Source: Burkholderiaceae bacterium | Lineage (GTDB): Bacteria; Pseudomonadota; Gammaproteobacteria; Burkholderiales; Burkholderiaceae_E | DNA: 64,000 nt | Direction: 5' to 3' | NCBI GenBank assembly: GCA_016710525.1 | Contig: JADJVQ010000042.1 | Location: 1-64,000 of the forward strand | Shown here: positions 57,646 through 64,000 of the stretch, piece by piece | Position numbering within the stretch: the stretch's first letter is position 1 | Layout: the number at the start of each line of letters is the position of its first letter | Position numbers and translations under genes: made by a program | The notes under the pieces: model-generated | Seen by the model: only the letters and a program-made list of their open reading frames with translations | Databases searched by the model: none | What the model was told of the DNA's origin: nothing

Positions 57646-59595
57646 ATGGGAAAGATCATTGGCATTGACCTGGGCACGACCAACTCGTGCGTGGCCATCA
57701 TGGAAGGTGGCCAGCCCAAGGTGATCGAGAACTCCGAAGGCGCGCGCACCACGCCTTCCATCATCGCGTACCTGGAAGACGGCGAGATCCTGGTCGGCGC
57801 GCCCGCCAAGCGGCAGGCCGTCACCAATCCGCGCAACACCCTGTATGCGGTCAAGCGCCTGATCGGGCGCAAGTTCGAAGAAAAAGAAGTCCAGAAGGAC
57901 ATCAGCCTGATGCCCTACACCATCGCGAAGGCCGACAACGGCGACGCGTGGGTGGGTGTGCGCGACAAGCGCCTGGCACCGCCCCAGGTGTCGGCCGAAG
58001 TGCTGCGCAAGATGAAAAAAACCGCCGAGGACTACCTGGGCGAAGAAGTGACCGAGGCCGTGATCACGGTGCCGGCCTACTTCAACGACAGCCAGCGCCA
58101 GGCCACCAAGGATGCCGGGCGCATCGCCGGCCTGGACGTCAAGCGGATCATCAACGAACCGACCGCGGCGGCGCTGGCCTTCGGCCTGGACAAGGCCCCG
58201 GGCAAGGATCGCAAGATCGCCGTCTATGACCTGGGCGGCGGCACGTTCGACGTGTCGATCATCGAGATCGCCGACGTCGATGGCGAAAAGCAGTTCGAGG
58301 TGCTGTCCACCAACGGCGACACCTTCCTGGGCGGCGAAGACTTCGACCAGCGCATCATCGATTACGTGATCGGCGAGTTCAAGAAGGAGCAGGGCGTCGA
58401 CCTCGCCAAGGACGTGCTCGCGCTGCAGCGCCTGAAAGAGGCGGCCGAAAAGGCCAAGATCGAGCTGTCGTCCAGCCAGGCCACCGACTTCAACCTGCCG
58501 TACATCACGGCCGATGCGTCGGGCCCGAAGCACCTGAACATGAAGCTCACGCGGGCCAAGCTCGAGGCGCTGGTCGAAGACCTGGTCGCCAAGACCGTCG
58601 AGCCGTGCAAGCTCGCGCTGAAAGATGCCGGCCTGAAGGCGTCCGACATCGACGACGTGATCATGGTCGGCGGCATGACCCGCATGCCCAAGGTGCAGGA
58701 CACGGTCAAGGAGTTCTTCGGCAAGGAGCCGCGCAAGGACGTCAACCCCGATGAGGCGGTGGCGGTGGGCGCGGCGGTGCAGGGCTCGGTGCTGGCCGGC
58801 GAGCGCAAGGACGTGCTGCTGCTGGACGTCTCGCCGCTGTCGCTGGGCATCGAGACGCTGGGCGGCGTGATGACCGCGATGATCAAGCGCAACACCACCA
58901 TCCCGACCAAGCATGCGCAGGTGTTCTCGACGGCCGACGACAACCAGCCGGCGGTGACGATCAAGGTGTTCCAGGGCGAGCGCGAGATGGCGGCCGGCAA
59001 CAAGCTGCTGGGCGAGTTCAACCTCGAGGGCATCCCGCCGTCGCCGCGCGGCACGCCGCAGATCGAAGTGACCTTCGACATCGACGCCAACGGCATCCTG
59101 CACGTGTCGGCCAAGGACAAGGCCACCGGCAAGGAGAACAAGATCACCATCAAGGCGAACTCGGGGCTTTCGGAGGCCGAGATCCAGAACATGGTGAAAG
59201 ACGCCGAGGTCAACGCCGCCGAAGACCACAAGCGGGTGGAACTGGCCAATGCGCGCAACCAGGCCGAGGCCATGGTGCACTCGGTGAAGAAGTCGCTGGC
59301 TGAATACGGCGACAAGATCGGCGATGACGAGAAGGGCAAGATCGACGACGCGGTCAAGGCGCTGGAAGAGGCCTTGAAGGGCGAGGACAAGGACGAGATC
59401 GAGGCCAAGACCGCGGCGCTGACCACGGCCTCGCAGAAGCTGGGCGAACTGATGTACGCGAAGATGCAGGCCGAGCAGGGCGCCGGCGGTGCCGGCCCCG
59501 GTGCCGCAGCGGGTGGCGCACCGGGCGCGGGCGAAGCCAAGAAGGCCGACGACGACGTGGTCGACGCCGACTTCAAGGAAGTCAAGCGCGGGTAA
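57646..59595 (+). CDS. dnaK: Chaperone DnaK (Hsp70)
   Basis: A 649-residue Hsp70. The ATPase domain begins IGIDLGTTNSCVAIMEGGQP. AVITVPAYFNDSQRQATKDA, VKRIINEPTAAALAFGLDKA, IAVYDLGGGTFDVSIIEIAD and VIMVGGMTRMPKVQDTVKEF follow. The substrate-binding domain starts near residue 390 (LDVSPLSLGIETLGGVMTAM), and the lid ends in DDDVVDADFKEVKRG, the usual bacterial C-terminus. All motifs are intact. It lies 116 bases after grpE, and a CTTGAA box at 57566 may be a weaker second heat-shock promoter. Confidence 0.97.
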   Translation: MGKIIGIDLGTTNSCVAIMEGGQPKVIENSEGARTTPSIIAYLEDGEILVGAPAKRQAVTNPRNTLYAVKRLIGRKFEEKEVQKDISLMPYTIAKADNGDAWVGVRDKRLAPPQVSAEVLRKMKKTAEDYLGEEVTEAVITVPAYFNDSQRQATKDAGRIAGLDVKRIINEPTAAALAFGLDKAPGKDRKIAVYDLGGGTFDVSIIEIADVDGEKQFEVLSTNGDTFLGGEDFDQRIIDYVIGEFKKEQGVDLAKDVLALQRLKEAAEKAKIELSSSQATDFNLPYITADASGPKHLNMKLTRAKLEALVEDLVAKTVEPCKLALKDAGLKASDIDDVIMVGGMTRMPKVQDTVKEFFGKEPRKDVNPDEAVAVGAAVQGSVLAGERKDVLLLDVSPLSLGIETLGGVMTAMIKRNTTIPTKHAQVFSTADDNQPAVTIKVFQGEREMAAGNKLLGEFNLEGIPPSPRGTPQIEVTFDIDANGILHVSAKDKATGKENKITIKANSGLSEAEIQNMVKDAEVNAAEDHKRVELANARNQAEAMVHSVKKSLAEYGDKIGDDEKGKIDDAVKALEEALKGEDKDEIEAKTAALTTASQKLGELMYAKMQAEQGAGGAGPGAAAGGAPGAGEAKKADDDVVDADFKEVKRG

Positions 59596-59784
59596 ACCTG
59601 CCCGCTGCCGCGCGCCGAGCCCTCCGCGATGCTGTCGCGGGTCTCGCGCAACCGGACCGCTGCCCGTTCATTCGGTCGGCGGTCCGTTCCGCTTGAGGGC
59701 TGGGCAACGTGGCGGCATTCGGCGCGCCGGCCGGCAACGGCCGCAACACATTGAATGGCCCCCCGGGGGCACGGGAACGACTGA

Positions 59785-60909
59785 ATGGCCAAGCGTGATT
59801 ACTACGAGATTCTGGGTGTCGCAAAGAATGCGACCGAAGAAGAACTCAAGAAGTCCTTTCGCAAGCTTGCGATGAAGCACCATCCGGACCGCAATCCGGA
59901 TGACAAGGGTGCCGAGGAGAAATTCAAGGAGGCCAAGGAGGCCTACGAGATGCTCTCCGACCCCAAGAAGCGGGAGGCCTACGATCGCTTCGGCCATGCG
60001 GGCGTCGATCCCAATGCCGCGGGCATGGGCGGCGGCGGCGGCGCGGGCGGGTTCTCGGATGTGTTCGGCGACATCTTCGGCGACATCTTCGGCCAGGGCC
60101 GCGGCGGCGGCGGGGGCGGGCGCAGCAACGTCTACCGCGGTGCGGACCTGCGCTACGCGATGGAGATCACGCTCGAACAGGCAGCCGCGGGCTTCGCCAC
60201 CGAGATCCGGGTGCCCAGCTGGGAGGGCTGCGAAACCTGCGGCGGCACCGGGGCCAAGCCCGGCACCAAGCCCAAGGTGTGCACGTCCTGCGCCGGACAG
60301 GGAACGGTCCGCCTGCAGCAGGGTTTCTTCTCGATCCAGCAGACCTGCCCGACCTGCCACGGCAGCGGCAAGGTGATTCCCGACCCGTGCGGCACCTGCG
60401 ACGGCGTGGGCCGCACCAAGAAGACCAAGACGCTGGAGGTCAAGATCCCGGCCGGCATCGACGACGGGATGCGCATCCGCCTGTCGGGCAATGGCGAACC
60501 CGGGGTCAACGGCGGCCCGTCGGGCGACCTGTACGTCGAGATCAAGGTCAAGGAGCACACGGTGTTCCAGCGCGATGGCGACGACCTGCACTGCGAGATC
60601 CCGATTTCGTTCGTCACCGCCGCGCTGGGCGGCAAGATCCAGGTGCCCACCCTGCATGGCCGGGCCGAGATCGAGCTGCCCGAAGGCACACAAACGGGCA
60701 AGACATTCCGGCTGCGCGGCAAGGGCATCAAGGGATACCGGTCGAGCTACCCGGGCGACCTTTACGCCCATGTGTCGCTCGAAACGCCGGTTCGGCTGAA
60801 CGACAAGCAGAAGAAGCTGCTGCGCGACTTCGAGACCACGCTGCAGGATCCCAAGCACAGCCCGCAGTCCAAGGGCTGGATGGACAAGGTGAAGGACTTC
60901 TTCCAGTAA
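59785..60909 (+). CDS. dnaJ: Co-chaperone DnaJ (Hsp40)
   Basis: A 374-residue type I DnaJ. The J-domain is residues 1-70 (KRDYYEILGVAKNATEEELK with the HPD triad in MKHHPDRNPDDK). A Gly/Phe region with long glycine runs follows, then four zinc-binding C-x-x-C-x-G-x-G repeats between residues 150 and 215 (CETCGGTG, CTSCAGQG, CPTCHGSG, CGTCDGVG), and the client-binding C-terminal domain. It starts 189 bases after dnaK and completes the heat-shock operon. Confidence 0.97.
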   Translation: MAKRDYYEILGVAKNATEEELKKSFRKLAMKHHPDRNPDDKGAEEKFKEAKEAYEMLSDPKKREAYDRFGHAGVDPNAAGMGGGGGAGGFSDVFGDIFGDIFGQGRGGGGGGRSNVYRGADLRYAMEITLEQAAAGFATEIRVPSWEGCETCGGTGAKPGTKPKVCTSCAGQGTVRLQQGFFSIQQTCPTCHGSGKVIPDPCGTCDGVGRTKKTKTLEVKIPAGIDDGMRIRLSGNGEPGVNGGPSGDLYVEIKVKEHTVFQRDGDDLHCEIPISFVTAALGGKIQVPTLHGRAEIELPEGTQTGKTFRLRGKGIKGYRSSYPGDLYAHVSLETPVRLNDKQKKLLRDFETTLQDPKHSPQSKGWMDKVKDFFQ

Positions 60910-61008
60910 ACGGCATGCGCGGGCGAGGCGCGCGCTCCTGTCTGCTAGATTGGCCTGAAATCACTCGACCGATGCCTTGCAGATCGATGACAACGACGCC
61001 TCACCCGG

Positions 61009-61966
61009 ATGCCGAACGGCCCGACGCCGCGCGGGCGGCCTGACTTGGGGCCGCTCGCTGACCTGAAGATCGTCGAGCTCGCCGGCATCGGCCCGGGACC
61101 GATGGCCGCCACCGTGCTGGCCGACATGGGGGCGACGGTGCTGCGCATCGATCGGACCGTCGCGGCCGATCTCGGTACGCCGAAAGGCCGCGTCGAGACC
61201 CAGCTGCTGCGGCGCAGCCGGCAGGAGATCGCGCTGGATCTGAAGCACGCGCCCTCGGTCGAACTGGTCCTGGAGCTGGTGGCGCAGGCCGATGTGCTGA
61301 TCGAGGGCTTCCGGCCGGGCGTCACCGAGCGGCTGGGCCTGGGTCCGGACGTATGCCTGGCGCGCAACCCGCGCCTGGTGTACGGCCGAATCACCGGCTG
61401 GGGTCAGCGGGGCCGGGCGGGGGCCGGCCAACGCCCGCGCGCCGGCGGCACACGCGGCCGCCGCCGCACCGCCCCCCCCCGGGGCCCCCCGGCCGGCCCG
61501 GCCCGCCGCGGCCCCCCCCGAGGGGCGGGCGGGCCGGCCCCCGCCCGGGCGCAAAAAAACGGGGCGGGCCCGGGGGGCGGGGCGGCGGCCCCCCGGGGCG
61601 CGGCCCCCGGCCCGCGCCCCCCCGCCGCAAGGCGGGTGGGGCGCCGTTCTACGATGTGTACGAGTGCCAGGATGGCAAATGGATTTCGATCGGTCCGATC
61701 GAAGCCCGCTTCCATCGCGAGCTGCTCGAACGCCTGGGCCTGCCCGCGACGAAACCGGTGTCGCACATGGATCGAAGCCATTGGGAGGCCGCTCGTTCGT
61801 CGAGGTGGCCGGAGTGCGCCAGCCGATGCCGGCTCCACGCTTCAGCCGTACTCCCAGTGCGGTGCCGCGGGTCCCGCAGGCCCCGGATCCGGCCCGGTTC
61901 GGGCAGGCGCTGAGCGGCTGGCTGCCGCCCGAGCGGATCGACCAGTGGCGTTCACGTCTGGGCTGA
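61009..61966 (+). pseudogene. CaiB/BaiF CoA-transferase (racemase-like), corrupted
   Basis: The 5' part is a clear alpha-methylacyl-CoA-racemase-like protein (LADLKIVELAGIGPGPMAAT, GVTERLGLGPDVCLARNPRL VYGRITGWGQRG). At about 61424 it turns into a G/C-only stretch, after which family sequence resumes as FYDVYECQDGKWISIGPIEA. A further jump removes roughly 60 residues before FVEVAGVRQPMPAPRFSRTP, and the last frame ends at 61966. Expected residues are missing at both places. The start may be ATG 61009 or TTG 61045. Either a broken gene or a misassembled region. Confidence 0.7.
61424..61650. other. Low-complexity G/C-only block inside a coding gene
   Basis: Over more than 200 bases the sequence is almost only G and C, with C or G runs up to nine long and one run of seven A's, quite unlike the codon pattern on either side. 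It replaces about 110 residues expected for this CoA-transferase family. This looks like low-quality or filled sequence at a hard-to-read GC-rich spot, not natural coding DNA. Confidence 0.7.
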
Positions 61967-62003
61967 CGCGTTTTCCAGGCGGATCCGTCCCCGTGCCACC
62001 GGC

Positions 62004-62663
62004 GTGCAGCGCGAGCCCGGCCTGGCCGGCGGTTTCATGGGCACGAACCGCGGCAAGCGCAGCATCGTGCTGGATCTCAAGCACGCCGACGGTCGCGCCG
62101 CATTGCGCAAGCTGCTCGAGGACGCCGATGTGCTGATGCACAACATCCGGCCCCAGAAGCTGGGTGCGATCGGCCTGGACCTGGCCGAACTGCGCATCCG
62201 CTATCCGCGGCTGGTGGTGGCCTGCCTGAACGGCTTTTCGGAGCAAGGGCCCTATGGCGGGCCCCCGGCCTACGACGACATCGTGCAGGGCATGTGCGGG
62301 CTGGCCGAAGGCGTGGCGAGCCGGACGACCCGGGAATGGCTGGCGGTCTGCGACCGCCCGGACATCCCGGCCGGCCCGGTCAATACCCTGGAACAGCTGT
62401 TCGAGGACCCGCACCTTCGCGCGGTGGGATTCTTCCAGACCGTCGAGAACGCGGACAACGCGGGCGCGGCACTGCTCAGCTCGCCGGGGGTGCGCTTCAA
62501 TGGTGCGCTACCCAAGCTGCGACCGGCCTGCCGGCTGGGTCAGGACACCCGCCAGGTGCTGCGCGAGGCCGGCTTGAGCGAGGACGAGATCGCCGCGCGG
62601 CTGGCCAGCCGGGCGGCGCAGGCCTTCACGCCCCCGCCAGCCGCCTCGCCGTCGGGGGCCTAG
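62004..62663 (+). pseudogene. CaiB/BaiF CoA-transferase with missing N-terminus and internal deletion
   Basis: The frame starts at GGFMGTNRGKRSIVLDLKHA, which in intact CaiB proteins is near residue 60-80. It continues to SEQGPYGGPPAYDDIVQGMC G. There about 140 residues expected in the family are missing, and it resumes at VASRTTREWLAVCDRPDIPA. The C-terminal part, GPVNTLEQLFEDPHLRAVGF to the stop at 62663, is normal. Both ends of the missing block are in frame, so the deletion is clean. It follows the corrupted first CaiB gene, and the two may be damaged by one assembly fault. Confidence 0.7.
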
Positions 62664-63826
62664 CCGGCCCGCACCGATCGCTCTGCCCAGGGCAGTGCCT
62701 GCAGCTGCGCCTCAGCCACCGCCGCCGGCGCCAGTCCGAGTTCGGCGCACAGTGCGGCCAGTTCGGTGGGGTCGGGGTCTTCGCAGCATTCGGCCAGGCG
62801 CAGCAGGCGGCCCAGCGGGCCGATCCGGCCCATCAGCGCGAGCGCGATCGAGGTGGCGGGCTTCAGGGCCGCCACCAGACGCTCGGGCGTGAGTTCCATC
62901 ATCGCCGGCAGCACCGAGAGCAGGCCGGTGAAAAACGCGTCGTTGCCATCGATCGGCGCCGCCAGCTGCGGGCTGAGCACTTCCATCAGGCGCCCGCGCA
63001 GGGTGGCCGTGTTGGCCAGCACCGCGTTGGATCCGGTGTCGACGCTCGCCGTCACCAGCGAAAGACCCAGCCAGCGCGCCAGCGGGCGATAGCCGATCAC
63101 GGTCAGCGCCTCGCGCAGCGTGCGAATCCGCGTGCTCAGGCCGAGCGAGGCGGAGTTCGCATAGCGCATCAGCCGAAACGCCAGTGCGGGATCGGCGCGC
63201 AGGGCGCGTTCGATCTCGGACAGCGGCGCCTCGGACTGGGCCAGCCCCAGTGCGCGCAGCACGCTGGCATAGGCGGGATCGACCCGGTCAGCGCCCGGCT
63301 GCGGGTCGTGCACGAACCAGTCGCCTTCGATCAGATCGAAGCCGGCCGCCTGCGCGGCTTCGCGCGCGGTCAGGCTGCGCACACCGGTGGCGATCACCCG
63401 GGCGTGGCGCCGGTGCAGGGCATCGACATACCGGGTCAGGTGGGCCGGCGGCACGCGGTCCGGACTCACGCCGGCATAGTCCGCCAGCGACAATCGGCTC
63501 AGCCAGGCTGAGCGCGGATTCGCATCGGTCAGTGCCAGGCGCACGCCGCGCGCGCGCATCGCCTCGAGCTGGCTCGGACTGCCGGCCGGGTCGTCGGCGT
63601 CGCCCACCGGACACAGCACGACCCGTCCCGCGCCCAGCGTCGATCCGCAGGCCTGGCGCAATTCGCTGGCCATGACATCGACGAACAGCCGCGCATCGGG
63701 CGGGTCGCCCGCCAGCCGGTCGAGCAGCGCGCTGGTGCCGCCTTGCGACACGCGCAGGCGGTAGCCGACCAGCCGATCGCGGCGATCGACGATCGGCATT
63801 CGGGTCAGCGCGAACGCGGCTGCCAT
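62660..63826 (-). CDS. EAL-HDOD signalling protein with degenerate EAL domain
   Basis: A 388-residue protein. The first 200 residues resemble a YuxH-type EAL fold (MAAAFALTRMPIVDRRDRLV GYRL; GFDLIEGDWFVHDP) but lack the E-A-L motif and the metal-binding residues, so it should not cleave cyclic di-GMP. Residues 210-330 form an HDOD domain (LRADPALAFRLMRYANSASL, REALTVIGYRPLARWLGLSL). Such proteins relay signals, often through protein contacts in c-di-GMP networks. Its stop overlaps the end of the truncated CaiB gene on the other strand. Confidence 0.87.
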   Translation of the reverse strand: MAAAFALTRMPIVDRRDRLVGYRLRVSQGGTSALLDRLAGDPPDARLFVDVMASELRQACGSTLGAGRVVLCPVGDADDPAGSPSQLEAMRARGVRLALTDANPRSAWLSRLSLADYAGVSPDRVPPAHLTRYVDALHRRHARVIATGVRSLTAREAAQAAGFDLIEGDWFVHDPQPGADRVDPAYASVLRALGLAQSEAPLSEIERALRADPALAFRLMRYANSASLGLSTRIRTLREALTVIGYRPLARWLGLSLVTASVDTGSNAVLANTATLRGRLMEVLSPQLAAPIDGNDAFFTGLLSVLPAMMELTPERLVAALKPATSIALALMGRIGPLGRLLRLAECCEDPDPTELAALCAELGLAPAAVAEAQLQALPWAERSVRAG

Positions 63827-64000
63827 CTCAGTTCCGGCGAAGGCGAAGGCTCATCGTCAGGTTATCGGCGGTGGGCGGGAACCTTGAGGAATGGCGCCGC
63901 TGCGGCCGATCGGCGTGCACCATCCTGGGACAGCCGGTGACCTGACGTACCATCCCGACAGGAAGCGTGGCGGAGGCGGGCGTGGACCTGCGGCCGGACG
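63827..64000. other. Intergenic end of window, possible start of a divergent gene
   Basis: No complete gene fits. Near the right edge a GGAGG run is followed by a GTG at 63981 with an open frame to the end of the window (starting MDLRP), which may be the first codons of a plus-strand gene. Too short to name. Confidence 0.25.

Overview
The window is a high-GC (roughly two-thirds G+C) chromosomal segment of a Gram-negative bacterium, most likely a betaproteobacterium of the order Burkholderiales. The reasons are two Bug/TctC-type tripartite tricarboxylate receptor proteins, recG close to oxyR, hemH and a Kbp-like LysM gene next to a sigma32-driven grpE-dnaK-dnaJ cluster, and many CaiB, enoyl-CoA hydratase and TauD genes. 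No rRNA, tRNA, CRISPR array, prophage or complete insertion sequence was seen.

Region 1-5.2 kb is decayed accessory DNA. It holds remnants of four toxin-antitoxin types (HicAB, a BrnA-like antitoxin, ribbon-helix-helix/Doc, TumE/TumA), a frameshifted SDR gene with a second copy of its 3' tail, a Bug receptor gene and a frameshifted glutathione S-transferase. Region 5.2-8.4 kb has a TetR/MFS efflux pair around a strong nested palindrome, then a frameshifted Bug receptor. Region 8.4-13.1 kb is a metal-uptake type operon (DUF2946, TonB receptor, PepSY membrane protein) with a divergent Crp-like regulator.

Region 13.2-29.5 kb is catabolic. It holds a threonine aldolase, then a minus-strand run of AraC regulator, CaiB CoA-transferase, cysteine-dioxygenase-like protein and two enoyl-CoA hydratases, with a peptide-type binding protein beside it. 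Next are a sulfatase, an apparent operon TetR-TauD-TauD-CYP153-like P450, an N-acyl-D-amino-acid-deacylase-like amidohydrolase and a second, lipoprotein sulfatase. This oxidase/sulfatase block is the best candidate for an undescribed pathway.

Region 29.6-44.9 kb mixes a frameshifted papain-like protein, PaaI thioesterase, RidA, RecG, a small HExxH protein, asparaginase, DgoK, OxyR, CysM, two EamA transporters, a class II aldolase, an NTF2/FMO fusion and a MATE/MarR pair with two perfect operator-like palindromes. Region 44.9-53.5 kb encodes a triple-CheW protein and a soluble triple-PAS chemoreceptor, then MltB and a MoxR-DUF58-transglutaminase cluster. Region 53.7-61 kb is housekeeping: enoyl-CoA hydratase, NTF2-like protein, HemH, Kbp and GrpE-DnaK-DnaJ. 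Region 61-62.7 kb has two damaged CaiB genes, one holding an almost pure G/C stretch that looks like bad sequence. The window ends with an EAL-HDOD signalling protein.

Single-base frame breaks recur (SDR, GST, Bug receptor, C39-like gene, mltB ends, CaiB), so some 'pseudogenes' may be assembly errors rather than real decay. All functions are assigned by reading motifs; no database search was run.
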